Source of the DNA: Sphingobium indicum B90A
GTDB taxonomy: Bacteria; Pseudomonadota; Alphaproteobacteria; Sphingomonadales; Sphingomonadaceae
DNA length: 64,000 nucleotides
NCBI RefSeq assembly: GCF_000264945.2
Contig: NZ_CP013070.1
Location: 3,590,323-3,654,322 of the forward strand
Reading direction: 5' to 3'
The notes beneath the pieces are model-generated. The model did not search any database. It saw nothing but the letters and a program-made list of their open reading frames with translations, and had not been told where the DNA came from. The position numbers and the translations under genes are program-made. This document shows positions 1 through 10,257 of this stretch, one piece after another (the first letter of the stretch is position 1; the number at the start of each line of letters is the position of its first letter).

Positions 1-288
1 GGCGACAATGTGCTGCTGGACCTGCCCATCACCCTGGACGAGGCGGTGAAGGGGGCGAAGGTCAAGGTGCCGACGGTCGACGGCCCGGTGATGCTGGGCG
101 TGCCGGCGGGCGCCTCCTCCGGCAAGACGCTGCGGCTGCGCGGCAAGGGCTTCACGGGCAGGAAGGGGCAGCGGGGCGACCAGCTCGTCACCCTGCTGAT
201 CGACGTGCCCGCCGACGATCCGGCGATCAAGGCGCTGGTGGAAGGCTGGCGGGACAGCCGCGCCGTGCGGACCCATCTGGGCGTATGA
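1..288 (+). CDS. DnaJ-family co-chaperone, C-terminal part (partial)
   Basis: The frame is open from base 1, so the gene starts upstream of the window; about 95 codons are visible. The peptide (DLPITLDEAVKGAKVKVPT, then GVPAGASSGKTLRLRGKGF) matches the second beta-sandwich domain of DnaJ/CbpA proteins, which binds unfolded clients and hands them to DnaK. The J domain and any zinc-finger region are outside the window, so classical DnaJ cannot be told from a CbpA/DjlA-like paralogue. It ends in TGA 15 bases before the next gene on the same strand, so the two may be co-transcribed. Confidence 0.85.
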   Translation, partial: GDNVLLDLPITLDEAVKGAKVKVPTVDGPVMLGVPAGASSGKTLRLRGKGFTGRKGQRGDQLVTLLIDVPADDPAIKALVEGWRDSRAVRTHLGV

Positions 289-302
289 GGGGTTAGGGGG
301 GA

Positions 303-1274
303 ATGCCGCATCCATCCCCCCTGTCGCCGGAATCCCGCCGCAAGCATATCGCTGAAGAAGCCCGCACCAAGTTCCACCGCCAGATCGCCCGCGTGCGGCC
401 CGGCAGCCACGCGTTCGAAATCGCGAAGCGGGTGGCGGTCGGCACCTATAATGACGGCTTCATCCATGCCGGGAACCTTGCCTATCTCTCGCTGATGACG
501 CTGTTCCCCTTCTTCATCGTGGCGGCGGCGGTGGCCAGCATCTTCGGCCGGTCGCAGGACGGGCTGGCGGCGGTCGGCGCCTTTCTGGAAACGGTGCCGC
601 CGGGCGTCGCGGAGGTGGTGCGCCAGCCCATCGTCGACGTGCTGAACGCCCGCACTGGGCCGCTGCTCTGGCTGGGCGGGCTGGTCGGGCTGTGGACCGT
701 CGGCAGCCTCATAGAGACGATCCGCGACATATTGCGCCGCGCCTATGGGACCAGGAGCACGCGCCCCTTCTGGCACTATCGCCTGACCGCCATCGGCATC
801 ACGCTGGTCAGCGTGTTCGCGGTGATGTTCGCCTTCTCCATGCAGGTGATCATCACCGGCATCGACCAGTTCCTGCACCAGATCCTGCCCTTTGCCGACC
901 AGGCGATACAGATTGTCAGCCTGACGAAGCTGGCGCCCATGGCGATCCTGTGCGTCGCGCTTTATTATCTCTACGTTTCCCTGACCCCCAGCCTGTACAA
1001 GGATCCGCGCTTCCCGAAATGGCCCGGCGCCATCGCCACGGCGCTCTGGTGGTATGGCGTCACCCTGCTGCTGCCGGTCACGCTTTCCATGCTCGGCGGC
1101 TATGACATGACCTATGGCAGCCTGGCCGGGGTGATGATCACGCTCATTTTCTTCTTTCTTGTCGGGCTTGGCGTGGTAATTGGCGCGGAATTGAATGCGG
1201 CGCTGGCGGAGTTCCCGGAAGAGGAGGCCGCGGCGGCCGCGCCGGACGATAAAGGGAATGGGACGACGGTATGA
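303..1274 (+). CDS. YihY/BrkB-family inner-membrane protein
   Basis: A 323-residue polytopic protein. After a basic N-terminal segment of about 45 residues come long hydrophobic stretches near residues 58-85, 115-140, 160-185, 205-225, 240-260 and 270-295, matching the six-helix layout of the YihY/BrkB family. The family was once called ribonuclease BN; its molecular role is still poorly defined. The C-terminus is acidic and alanine-rich. The ATG start is preceded by a G-rich stretch, and the stop overlaps the fabI start by four bases (ATGA), indicating translational coupling with fabI. Confidence 0.85.
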   Translation: MPHPSPLSPESRRKHIAEEARTKFHRQIARVRPGSHAFEIAKRVAVGTYNDGFIHAGNLAYLSLMTLFPFFIVAAAVASIFGRSQDGLAAVGAFLETVPPGVAEVVRQPIVDVLNARTGPLLWLGGLVGLWTVGSLIETIRDILRRAYGTRSTRPFWHYRLTAIGITLVSVFAVMFAFSMQVIITGIDQFLHQILPFADQAIQIVSLTKLAPMAILCVALYYLYVSLTPSLYKDPRFPKWPGAIATALWWYGVTLLLPVTLSMLGGYDMTYGSLAGVMITLIFFFLVGLGVVIGAELNAALAEFPEEEAAAAAPDDKGNGTTV

Positions 1275-2077
1275 CAGGCTTGATGGCGGGAAAACGCGGT
1301 CTGATCATGGGGCTGGCGAACGACAAGTCGCTGGCCTGGGGCATATCGAAGGCGCTGCATGCGCAGGGCGCGGAACTGGCCTTCTCCTATCAGGGCGAGG
1401 CGCTGGCCAAGCGGGTGAGGCCGCTGGCGGAGGAACTGGGGTCCGATTTCCTGATCGACTGCGACGTGTCGGACATGGAAAAGCTGGACGCCGCCTTTGC
1501 CGAGATCGAGGCGAAATGGGGCAGGCTGGACTTCGTGGTCCACGCCATCGGCTTTTCCGACAAGAATGAACTGCGCGGCCTCTATGTCGACACCAGCCTG
1601 GAAAATTTCCTGCTGACGATGAACATCTCCGCCTACAGCTTCGTCGCCGTCGCCAAGCGGGCGCGAGCGCTGATGCCGGAGGGCGGCAGCCTGCTGACGC
1701 TCAGCTATTATGGCGCGGAAAAGGTGATCCCCCATTATAACGTCATGGGCGTGGCCAAGGCGGCGCTGGAAACCAGCGTCAAATATCTGGCCATGGACCT
1801 GGGTCCGGAAAATATCCGCGTCAACGCCATCTCCGCCGGTCCGATCAAGACGCTGGCGGCCAGCGGCATCGGCGATTTCCGCTACATCATGAAGTGGAAC
1901 GAACTGAACAGCCCGCTCCGCCGCAACGTGACGATAGAGGATGTGGGCGGCGCGGGCCTCTATCTCCTCTCCGACCTGGCGGCGGGCGTGACCGGCGAAG
2001 TCCATCATGTCGACGCGGGCTACAATGTCATCGGCATGAAGGCCGAAGACGCGCCGGACATCGCATTGGACAAGTAA
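1271..2077 (+). CDS. fabI: Enoyl-[acyl-carrier-protein] reductase (NADH)
   Basis: A 268-residue short-chain dehydrogenase-like protein that performs the last reduction of each type II fatty acid elongation cycle in the cytoplasm. FabI features are present: the N-terminal nucleotide-binding segment [16 protein letters not shown], a Tyr-x6-Tyr-x6-Lys active site (residues [19 protein letters not shown] near 146-164), and the [18 protein letters not shown] loop. The length is normal for FabI. The start codon overlaps the upstream stop. A repeat-rich gap separates it from aroC. Confidence 0.95.
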   Translation: MTGLMAGKRGLIMGLANDKSLAWGISKALHAQGAELAFSYQGEALAKRVRPLAEELGSDFLIDCDVSDMEKLDAAFAEIEAKWGRLDFVVHAIGFSDKNELRGLYVDTSLENFLLTMNISAYSFVAVAKRARALMPEGGSLLTLSYYGAEKVIPHYNVMGVAKAALETSVKYLAMDLGPENIRVNAISAGPIKTLAASGIGDFRYIMKWNELNSPLRRNVTIEDVGGAGLYLLSDLAAGVTGEVHHVDAGYNVIGMKAEDAPDIALDK

Positions 2078-2082
2078 CAAAA

Positions 2083-2138
2083 CCCCTCTCCCACCGGGAG
2101 AGGGAGGGACCCGCCGCGAAGCGGTGGGAGGGTGAGGG
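2083..2138. repeat. Intergenic palindromic repeat between fabI and aroC
   Basis: Two adjacent hairpins. The first has arms CCTCTCCC (2085-2092) and GGGAGAGG (2096-2103). The second is built on CCGCCGC/GCGGTGG around 2111-2127. The text 'GGGAGGGTGAGGGC' follows. Similar CCTCCCC/GGGGAGG modules recur at 6292-6471 and 43078-43218, so this belongs to a dispersed repeat family of this genome. It may also attenuate transcription from fabI into aroC. Confidence 0.6.
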
Positions 2139-2166
2139 CGAACCACCTCACCCACGAAAGGCAGAT

Positions 2167-3243
2167 ATGAGCTTCAACACTTTCGGCCGCGTCTTCCGCT
2201 TCTCGACCTGGGGGGAATCCCATGGTCCCGCCATCGGCGCGATGGTCGACGGCTGCCCTCCGGGCCTGCCCCTGACCGAAGCCGACATCCAGCCTTTCCT
2301 GGACAAGCGCAAGCCCGGCACCTCGAAATTCACCACCCAGCGCCGCGAAGCCGATGAGGTCCGCATCCTGTCGGGCGTGTTCGAGGGGCGCACAACCGGC
2401 ACCCCGATCAGCCTGATGATCGAAAATACCGACCAGCGGTCGAAGGACTATAGCGAAGTCGCCAAGGCCTATCGCCCCGGCCATGCCGACTATGCCTATG
2501 ACGCCAAATATGGTTTTCGCGACTATCGCGGCGGTGGGCGATCCTCGGCGCGGGAAACCGCCAGCCGCGTGGCGGCGGGCGCGGTCGCCCGGCTGGTGAT
2601 CCCCGATGTCGACATCTTCGCCTATGTGACCGAAATCGGCGGCGACGCCATCGACCCGGCCCGTTTTGACGCGAGCGAGATCGACAACAACCCCTTCTTC
2701 TGCCCCGATCGGGAGGCGGCGAAGCGCTGGGAGAAGCTGGTGGACGACGCCCGCAAGGACGGCTCCTCGCTCGGCGCGGTGGTGGAATGCATCGCCAGCG
2801 GCGTTCCGGCCGGCTGGGGCGCGCCCCTCTATGCCAAGCTCGACAGCGAACTCGCCGCCGCGATGATGAGCATCAACGCGGTCAAGGGCGTGGAGATCGG
2901 CGACGGTTTCGCCGCCGCCCGCCTGCGCGGCGAGCAGAATGCCGACCCGATGCGGCCCGGTAATGAGGGGAATCCCGTCTTCCTCGCCAACCATGCGGGC
3001 GGCATTGCGGGGGGCATCTCCACCGGACAGCCGGTCAAGGTCCGCATCGCCTTCAAGCCGACCAGCTCGATCCTGATCCCGGTCGAAACCGTCACCCGCG
3101 AGGGCGAGGCGTCGGACATCGTGACCAAGGGCCGCCACGACCCCTGCGTCGGCATTCGCGGCGTGCCGGTGGTCGAAGCGATGATGGCGCTGGTGCTGGC
3201 CGACCAGAAACTGCTCCACCGCGCCCAGTGCGGCGAGGGCTGA
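2167..3243 (+). CDS. aroC: Chorismate synthase
   Basis: A 358-residue protein that converts 5-enolpyruvylshikimate-3-phosphate to chorismate with reduced FMN, the last shared step of aromatic amino acid synthesis. Family signatures are clear: [18 protein letters not shown] at the N-terminus, the [21 protein letters not shown] region near residue 120, and the C-terminal [18 protein letters not shown] motif. An open frame extends upstream through fabI, but the start at 2167 is preferred because AAAGGCAG lies just upstream and the protein then begins at the family's usual MSFNTFG. The length is normal. Confidence 0.95.
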   Translation: MSFNTFGRVFRFSTWGESHGPAIGAMVDGCPPGLPLTEADIQPFLDKRKPGTSKFTTQRREADEVRILSGVFEGRTTGTPISLMIENTDQRSKDYSEVAKAYRPGHADYAYDAKYGFRDYRGGGRSSARETASRVAAGAVARLVIPDVDIFAYVTEIGGDAIDPARFDASEIDNNPFFCPDREAAKRWEKLVDDARKDGSSLGAVVECIASGVPAGWGAPLYAKLDSELAAAMMSINAVKGVEIGDGFAAARLRGEQNADPMRPGNEGNPVFLANHAGGIAGGISTGQPVKVRIAFKPTSSILIPVETVTREGEASDIVTKGRHDPCVGIRGVPVVEAMMALVLADQKLLHRAQCGEG

Positions 3244-3259
3244 TCCAGGCCGTGCCCTG

Positions 3260-3277
3260 CTCCTGCGAACGCAGGAG
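3260..3277. repeat. CTCCTGC/GCAGGAG hairpin
   Basis: A short perfect palindrome with a four-base loop, CTCCTGC-GAAC-GCAGGAG, 17 bases after aroC. It could terminate aroC transcription, although no U-tract follows. The same hairpin word occurs at 9905-9924 and 10165-10184 as the outer pair of a nested repeat, and a single-arm variant lies near 3325. It is a dispersed repeat in this genome. Confidence 0.5.
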
Positions 3278-3450
3278 TCCAGCCCTGCCGTCAGGTCCGT
3301 TTCTCGCGAGGCTCAAATGCCTTCGCAGGAGCACGAAGGAGAATCCTGCTCGCCACCCCCCACAACGCGCCGAATCGAGCCATAATTCCGGCAAAGGCGC
3401 GATTCCGGCGAGACGACTCACCCAATCTGCGATACCATCGCCGTCACGGA

Positions 3451-3580
3451 TCGCCCGCGGGAGGGCGAGCGGCAGCGCGTAAGCCTGGGGAGCGTCACCA
3501 TGCCCCGCATGGATTGACGGTCAAAACGTCCCCTTCAGCCGCGAACACGGGCCAGCCATGCAACCATGGCTGGCCCATTT
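3451..3580 (+). ncRNA. Candidate structured RNA ending in a terminator-like hairpin
   Basis: The 380-base gap between aroC and the SLC13 gene holds several stackable helices on the plus strand. TCGCCC (3451-3456) pairs with GGGCGA (3463-3468). GGGGA-CGT (3487-3495, one bulged G) pairs with ACGTCCCC (3526-3533) and encloses a hairpin CCATGC/GCATGG (3498-3503 and 3507-3512). A strong 11-bp hairpin GGGCCAGCCAT/ATGGCTGGCCC (3549-3576) follows, then ATTTCGTT. It could be a free small RNA or a 5' leader/attenuator of the SLC13 gene that starts 47 bases later. I do not recognise a named family. Confidence 0.35.
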
Positions 3581-3623
3581 CGTTGAAGCAGGACGCGAAA
3601 ACGCGATCCGGGGCACAAGACGC

Positions 3624-5402
3624 ATGCATTTCATCACCGCGCTGATCGGCATCTATGGCGCGGAGATCGGGCTTGTCATCCTCGCCCTGATGTTCGTCGC
3701 CTTCGTGCGCGAACGCTATTCGCCCACTGTCGTGTCGGTGGTCGGGGCCTGCGCCTTCGCGCTGCTGGGCCTGCTCGACGAAAAGGATCTGTTCTCCGTT
3801 TTCTCCAACAGCGCGCCGCTGACGGTCGGGGCGATGTTCGTGCTTTCCGGCGCGCTGATCCGCACGGGGACGATCAACCGCGTCGCCGACCTGGTCATGG
3901 CCCGCGCCCAGCGCCACCCCCGCTTGGCGCTGGCCGAAGTCACGCTCGGCACGGTCGTCCTTTCGGCTTTCCTCAACAACACGCCGGTCGTGATCCTGCT
4001 GATCCCGATCATGTTCAAGCTGGCGCAGGCGACCGGCTATCCGGTCAAGAAACTGCTGATCCCGATGAACGCCGTCGCGGTGATGGGCGGTTGCGTGACG
4101 CTGATCGGCACATCGACCAACCTGATCGTCGCGGGCATCGCCGCCGACCAGGGCATGGCGCCCTTCGGCATATTCGACATCACGCCCTATGGGTTGGCCG
4201 GGGTCGCGGCCGGCATCGCCGCGCTGGCCGGCCTGTCCTTCCTGCTGCCCAGCGATCCGCCCTCCATCGCGGGGGAGGATGGCGGCAATGTGCAGGATTA
4301 TCTGACCGAACTCATCCTGTCGCGGGACAGCGACCTGATCGGCCGCACCGTCGGCTCCCTGTCGATCTTCGGCCGCTCCGCCAGCCTGCTCGGCCTCAAG
4401 CGGGCGGGGGAGATACGGCGCCGGGGGATAGAGGAAGAGGAACTGCACGCCGGCGACCACCTGCTGGTCCATGCCGACGGCGCGACGATCATGACCCTGC
4501 GCGAATCCGGCGACTTCGAAATCGGCCTGGCCGCGGCGTCGGAAACTCCCGGCGGCGGCACCGTCATCGAAGCGATGATCGCGCCCAGCCATCCGTCCAT
4601 CGGGGAACGGCTGATCGACATTCCCTTCCTCCACGCGCTGCGGGTGCGGATCATCGGCATTCACCGGGCGCGCCACCTGCCCGGACCCGACCTCAGCGAA
4701 ACCCGCGTGCGCGGCGCGGACCGCCTGCTGATCGCGGGCAGCGACGACAGCATCCGCTCGCTCAAGGACAATGCCCATCTGATCGGCGTCGACATCAGCC
4801 GCGCCCGCGCCTTCCGCCCGCGAAAGGCGTGGATCGCCATTCTCGCCCTGACGGCGGTGGTGCTGCTCTCGGCCATCGACGTCATCGGCATCGGGCTGGC
4901 CGCCTTCATCGCGGTGGGCGTGATCCTCGTCACCCGCTGCATCGATCCGGAGGAGGCATGGGCCGCGATCGACGGCGACGTGCTGATCCTCATCTTCGCG
5001 ATGCTTGCGGTCGGACTGGCGCTCGAACAGGCGGGCAGCGTCGCGCTGATGGTCGGCTGGATCGATCCGCTGCTCGCCGCCGCGCCCGCATGGTCGCTGG
5101 TGTTCCTCATCTATTTCTTCGCGCTGCTCCTGTCCGAACTGCTCAGCAACAATGCGGTGGCGGCGCTGCTCACGCCGCTCACCATCGCGCTCGCCCATCA
5201 GTTAGGCGCCGATCCGCGCCCGCTTGTGATCGCGCTGATGATCGGCGCGTCGGCCTGCTTCGCCACGCCGATCGGCTATCAGACCAATGCGCTGGTCTAT
5301 GCGGCGGGCGATTATCGCTTTTCCGATTTCGTGCGGATCGGGATTCCGCTCAACCTCGTCGTCGGGCTGGCGGTCTGCACCGCGCTCGTCCTGCTGGGAT
5401 GA
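3624..5402 (+). CDS. SLC13-family (DASS) permease with two TrkA-C domains
   Basis: A 592-residue membrane transporter of the divalent anion:sodium symporter family. Hydrophobic helices occupy residues 1-210 and 410-592, flanking a soluble middle (about 215-400) that looks like two TrkA-C/RCK-C domains (repeated GxTVGSL and GERLIDIPFLHALRVRIIGI segments). The SNLIVAGIA region after GCVTLIGTST and the second-half SNNAVAALLTPLTIAL region are family hallmarks. The substrate (sulfate, dicarboxylate or other) cannot be told. The frame is open from an ATG at 3558, but that codon lies inside a strong hairpin, so the ATG at 3624 is preferred. Confidence 0.8.
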   Translation: MHFITALIGIYGAEIGLVILALMFVAFVRERYSPTVVSVVGACAFALLGLLDEKDLFSVFSNSAPLTVGAMFVLSGALIRTGTINRVADLVMARAQRHPRLALAEVTLGTVVLSAFLNNTPVVILLIPIMFKLAQATGYPVKKLLIPMNAVAVMGGCVTLIGTSTNLIVAGIAADQGMAPFGIFDITPYGLAGVAAGIAALAGLSFLLPSDPPSIAGEDGGNVQDYLTELILSRDSDLIGRTVGSLSIFGRSASLLGLKRAGEIRRRGIEEEELHAGDHLLVHADGATIMTLRESGDFEIGLAAASETPGGGTVIEAMIAPSHPSIGERLIDIPFLHALRVRIIGIHRARHLPGPDLSETRVRGADRLLIAGSDDSIRSLKDNAHLIGVDISRARAFRPRKAWIAILALTAVVLLSAIDVIGIGLAAFIAVGVILVTRCIDPEEAWAAIDGDVLILIFAMLAVGLALEQAGSVALMVGWIDPLLAAAPAWSLVFLIYFFALLLSELLSNNAVAALLTPLTIALAHQLGADPRPLVIALMIGASACFATPIGYQTNALVYAAGDYRFSDFVRIGIPLNLVVGLAVCTALVLLG

Positions 5403-5495
5403 GGCCCTGGGCCGCGCCAAGCCATTTTCGGCCGACCGGCCCTGTCCCGGCGCCGGGCGCATCGCCATGATGATCGGCAGATCAAAGGATTGCCC

Positions 5496-6284
5496 GTGAC
5501 CAGCCTGCCCATCATCCAGGTCGACGCCTTCGCCGACGCGCCCTTCACCGGCAATCCGGCCGCGGTCATGCCGCTCGGCCAATGGCTGGACGATGCGACG
5601 CTTCAGGCGATAGCGGCGGAAAACAACCTCTCCGAAACCGCCTTCACCGTGCCCACCCCCGACGATCCGGAGGCGGACTATGCGCTGCGCTGGTTCACGC
5701 CGGCCGTGGAGGTCAAGCTCTGCGGCCATGCCACGCTGGCGAGCGGCCATGTGCTGATGGGCGGGCGCACCGCCGTCCGCTTCCGCACGCGGCAGGCGGG
5801 CATCCTCAGCGTGTCGCGCGACCGCGACGGCTATGCCCTCTCCCTTCCCGCCTGGCCTACCGGACCCAGGCCCTTGCCCGAACTGGCCGAGGCCATGGGC
5901 GGGGACATCCTGGAAACCCAATGGCGCGAAGGGGGCTATGCGATCTTCCTCTATCGCGACGCGGCCGCGATCCGTGCGCTGGAACCGGACTTCGCGACGT
6001 TGAAGAAGGCCGGTCCCATCCTGCTGATCGCCACCGCGCCCGGCGATGACAGCGACATCGTCAGCCGCGTCTTCGTCCCCGGCGCGGGCATAGACGAAGA
6101 TCCCGTCACCGGCTCCGCCCACTGCCTGCTCACCCCTTATTGGGCGAAACGGCTGGACAAGGCCGCGCTCACGGCCTTTCAGGCATCGCGGCGCGGCGGG
6201 CGCCTGTCGTGCCGGCTTTCCGGCGACAGGGTGATCCTGACCGGCGCCTGCCGCACGGTGATCGAAGGCAATTTCCTGCTTTAG
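5496..6284 (+). CDS. PhzF-family isomerase-like protein
   Basis: A 262-residue protein of the PhzF/diaminopimelate-epimerase-like fold. It has the N-terminal QVDAFADAPFTGNPAAV motif, the active-site glutamate context ENNLSETAF, the LCGHATLASGH motif, and the C-terminal DEDPVTGSAHCLL motif. PhzF itself isomerises trans-2,3-dihydro-3-hydroxyanthranilate, but most homologues outside phenazine clusters have no known substrate, and there is no phenazine cluster here. A TTG six bases upstream (5490) is an alternative start. GTG at 5496 is preferred because AAAGG sits seven bases ahead of it but only one base ahead of the TTG. Confidence 0.85.
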   Translation: MTSLPIIQVDAFADAPFTGNPAAVMPLGQWLDDATLQAIAAENNLSETAFTVPTPDDPEADYALRWFTPAVEVKLCGHATLASGHVLMGGRTAVRFRTRQAGILSVSRDRDGYALSLPAWPTGPRPLPELAEAMGGDILETQWREGGYAIFLYRDAAAIRALEPDFATLKKAGPILLIATAPGDDSDIVSRVFVPGAGIDEDPVTGSAHCLLTPYWAKRLDKAALTAFQASRRGGRLSCRLSGDRVILTGACRTVIEGNFLL

Positions 6285-6291
6285 GTGACCT

Positions 6292-6471
6292 TCAATCCTC
6301 CCCGCGCGCAGCGTGGGGAGGGTCGAAGAGAGGCACGTGACTCTCTTCGACGCTCGCGCAGCGAGTGGTGGAGGGGAAATTCGGAGGTCGTGCCCCATTC
6401 CCCTCCACCAGCCTGCGGCTGGACCCCCTCCCCATCTCCCGATGGGGAGGAATAGGAGAAGCGTGCTCTCC
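6292..6471. repeat. Intergenic CCTCCCC/GGGGAGG repeat block
   Basis: Fills the gap between two convergent genes. It contains the paired words CCTCCCCGCGCGCAGCG / TGGGGAGG, CACTCGCTGCGCGAGCG-type arms, GGTGGAGGGGAA / TTCCCCTCCACC, and CCTCCCCATCTCCCGATGGGGAGG. The same words, in different order and orientation, fill 43078-43218. It may act as a bidirectional terminator between PhzF and the serine hydrolase. Confidence 0.55.
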
Positions 6472-6476
6472 ACCCC

Positions 6477-7601
6477 TCACCGCGCATAAAGCCCGACGAG
6501 CTTCGCCAGTTCCGCCTTCAGCGCGGCGCGCTCCTCCTTGCGGGGCGACATGCCCAGCCGCACGACCGTCAGGCGCTGCGAGGGCGAAACCAGTATATAT
6601 TGCCCGCCATGGCCGACGCAGCCGAACAGGCTGCGCGGCGCCCGTCCCGGCATCAGCGCGCTGTCCTCGCTGTCCCGGTTCAGCCACAGATGCGCCCCAT
6701 AGGCGGCATTGCGGGGCGAAGGCTCGCGCATATGGTCGATCCATTTTTCCGGCACGATCTGGTGCCCCGCCGCGCCGCGCCCATGGTTGCGCAGCAATTC
6801 CCCGAAACGGGCATAGTCCCGCGCCGTCATATGCATGAAGCTGCCGCCGATCATCGTCCCTGCCGCATCATATTCCACGGTCAGGCTGTCGAGCCGCGCC
6901 GGGATCTTCAGCCGGCCGTCGATGAACATCTGCATCGCCCGCCGCCGCACGTCGGGATCGGTGCTGTTGGTCAGCATCCGCGCCATCAGGTCGGCCAGGA
7001 TGACGCTGTTGCCGGTCGAATAGGAAAAGGCGGCGCCCGGCGCATGGGCCAGCGGCTTTGCCTCCGCAAAGGCGCCCATGTCCTGCGCGCCGTCGGTGAA
7101 CAGCATCCTTATCGTGTCGGCCTCCGCCAGCGGTTCGGCATCCTCGACATGGTCCAGGCCGGACGTCATGGCCAGCAACTGGCGCAGGGTGATGCGCCCC
7201 CTGGGATCGCCCGGCTGGCCCCAGGCCGCCACCGGCACCGGCGAATCGAGCGCCAGCCGCCCGTCCGACACCATCAGCCCGATCAGCACCGCCGTCACGC
7301 TCTTGGCCGCGGACCAGGACGGCAGCTTCGTCCGCGGCCCATAGCCGGGCGCATAGCGCTCCGCCACGATCTCTCCGTCGTGCATGATGACCAGCGCTCG
7401 CGTTTCGCCCACCGCATCGTCGAACAGCGGGTCGATCGCTGCCCTCAGCGTCGCCGCGTCCGCGTCCGAATCGCCCGCGACATGATAGACCGGCTCCGGC
7501 CCGGCGGCGGCGCGCACGGTCCACAGCCCGGCCACCGCCAGCACCGCCAAAATCCCGCCCAACGCGCCAAGGCGCTTTACGCTGTTCCGCTCAAGCCTCA
7601 T
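6477..7601 (-). CDS. Serine hydrolase, class C beta-lactamase-like fold
   Basis: A 374-residue penicillin-binding-protein-like serine hydrolase. The N-terminus is basic then hydrophobic (LGALGGILAVLAVAGLWTV), giving a signal anchor or signal peptide for periplasmic placement. The SxxK nucleophile motif is PSWSAAKSV, the second motif is YSTGN, and the C-terminal GHGGQYILVSP stands where KTG-type box residues are expected (here HGG). Such proteins include esterases, peptidases and beta-lactamase-like enzymes; the substrate is unknown. A start 18 bases further out (7619) is open, but AAGG lies 9 bases ahead of ATG 7601, so the shorter form is chosen. It is divergent from the small gene at 7640. 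Confidence 0.8.
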   Translation of the reverse strand: MRLERNSVKRLGALGGILAVLAVAGLWTVRAAAGPEPVYHVAGDSDADAATLRAAIDPLFDDAVGETRALVIMHDGEIVAERYAPGYGPRTKLPSWSAAKSVTAVLIGLMVSDGRLALDSPVPVAAWGQPGDPRGRITLRQLLAMTSGLDHVEDAEPLAEADTIRMLFTDGAQDMGAFAEAKPLAHAPGAAFSYSTGNSVILADLMARMLTNSTDPDVRRRAMQMFIDGRLKIPARLDSLTVEYDAAGTMIGGSFMHMTARDYARFGELLRNHGRGAAGHQIVPEKWIDHMREPSPRNAAYGAHLWLNRDSEDSALMPGRAPRSLFGCVGHGGQYILVSPSQRLTVVRLGMSPRKEERAALKAELAKLVGLYAR

Positions 7602-7639
7602 AAGCCGCCGCCTTAGCATGGTGCGCGGGAAAGGGGAGC

Positions 7640-7954
7640 ATGTCCGGTCGCCGGAAATGGATTTACGGAGCTTTGGCGGCGGTGCTGCTGCCGCTGGCGC
7701 TGCTGGCCTGGAACTGGAGCGCCCTGCGTGCCCAGGCGCAGGTCGGCGCGGGCTTCGGCGCGCGCGTAACCTGCTCCTGCCGCTATGTGGAAGGGCGGTC
7801 GATGGAAAGCTGCAAGGGCGACAAGGAACCCGGCATGTGGGCCGTGTCGCTGAAGGACTTGCCCGAATCGCAATCGGTCAACGCGGCGGTTCCGCTGCTC
7901 GCCTCCCGCACGGCGCGCTATCGCAAGGGCTGGGGCTGCCTGCTGGACCCTTGA
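7640..7954 (+). CDS. Small hypothetical protein with an N-terminal membrane segment
   Basis: A 104-residue protein preceded by a good ribosome binding site (AAAGGGGA). Residues 6-24 form a hydrophobic helix after MSGRRK, giving a signal anchor. The rest contains a CSC pair, two more cysteines (SMESC and GWGC) and many small residues, suggesting a periplasmic disulfide-bonded domain. No family is recognised. It is divergent from the serine hydrolase, with only 38 bases between starts. Confidence 0.65.
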   Translation: MSGRRKWIYGALAAVLLPLALLAWNWSALRAQAQVGAGFGARVTCSCRYVEGRSMESCKGDKEPGMWAVSLKDLPESQSVNAAVPLLASRTARYRKGWGCLLDP

Positions 7955-7986
7955 GGCCCCATCCGACATCCCATGAGTCGCCCATC

Positions 7987-8067
7987 CGTCATCCCGGCGA
8001 AAGCTGGGATTTCGTGCCGCCAGGCAGTGCCCTATCGCCTGAGATCCCCGCTTTCGCTGGGATGACG
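7987..8067. repeat. 24-bp near-perfect inverted repeat
   Basis: The left arm at 7987-8010 (CGTCATCCCGGCGAAAGCTG and following) pairs with the right arm at 8044-8067 with two mismatches. It lies between the small hypothetical gene and recQ, both on the plus strand. The words 'CATCCCGGCGAAAGC' and 'GCTTTCGCTGGGATGACG' are a common type of dispersed intergenic repeat in sphingomonads (recollection, not searched). The structure could terminate transcription before recQ. Confidence 0.6.
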
Positions 8068-8116
8068 ATAGCGGGAAGCTGGCCCCACCGCCCTCAAATC
8101 GCTACAGCCCCTCCCC

Positions 8117-9889
<1,773 letters not shown>

Positions 9890-9904
9890 GCTTGAGAGCA
9901 ACGC

Positions 9905-10184
9905 GCTCCTGCGGAGGCAGGAGCCTAGGCCGCGTGGACAAATTCAAGATTCGCCTGACTGAGGGATTTGGGTGGAGAGGGGCCATTCCCCTATTCGTCA
10001 CCCCGGGCTTGACCCGGGGTCCCGCTGCCTTGGGCTGGGCGCGGACTCAGAAAGAAAGCGGGACCCCGGATCAAGTCCGGGGTGACGGTAAATGATGTCC
10101 GCTCATGGCCATTTCCCGACATTCCGAATTTGTCCACGCGGCCTATTGCTGACGTCTGAACTGGGCTCCTGCCTTCGCAGGAGC
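9905..10184. repeat. Three-level nested inverted repeat (module copy 1)
   Basis: Three concentric palindrome pairs fill the gap after recQ. The outermost pair is GCTCCTGC/GCAGGAGC hairpins at 9905-9924 and 10165-10184. Inside it, GGCCGCGTGGACAAATT (9928-9944) pairs perfectly with 10127-10143. The innermost pair is a 31-bp arm at 9996-10026 (core CACCCCGGGCTTGACCCGGG) and its near-complement at 10057-10087. Each innermost arm is itself a CCCCGG...CCGGGG palindrome. Related copies lie at 16748-16902 and 43018-43263. Confidence 0.75.
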
Positions 10185-10257
10185 ACGTTGCTCCTTGGCC
10201 AACCCCCTTGAATCCCGCCGTCCACAGGCGCAAGGAGGCCCGCAAAGGAGTCCGCCC

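Noticed and set aside
2020..3219. Long open frame (about 399 codons) opposite aroC
   Set aside because: It is a high-GC shadow frame on the strand opposite a certain gene, with no family motifs and biased composition (G, D, R, H).
3451..3580. A known riboswitch (TPP, cobalamin, FMN, glycine, yybP-ykoY)
   Set aside because: None of the conserved core words of these classes was found, so only an unnamed structured RNA is proposed.
3495..5198. 567-codon open frame opposite the SLC13 permease gene
   Set aside because: Its composition (runs of D, R, Q, H, G) is that of a shadow frame; the plus strand encodes a coherent membrane protein.
5496..6284. Phenazine biosynthesis cluster
   Set aside because: Only a PhzF-like isomerase is present; no phzA/B, C, D, E or G homologues are nearby, and PhzF homologues are widespread.
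9905..10184. CRISPR array
   Set aside because: The repeats are inverted and nested, not direct repeats with regular spacers, and no cas genes are present.
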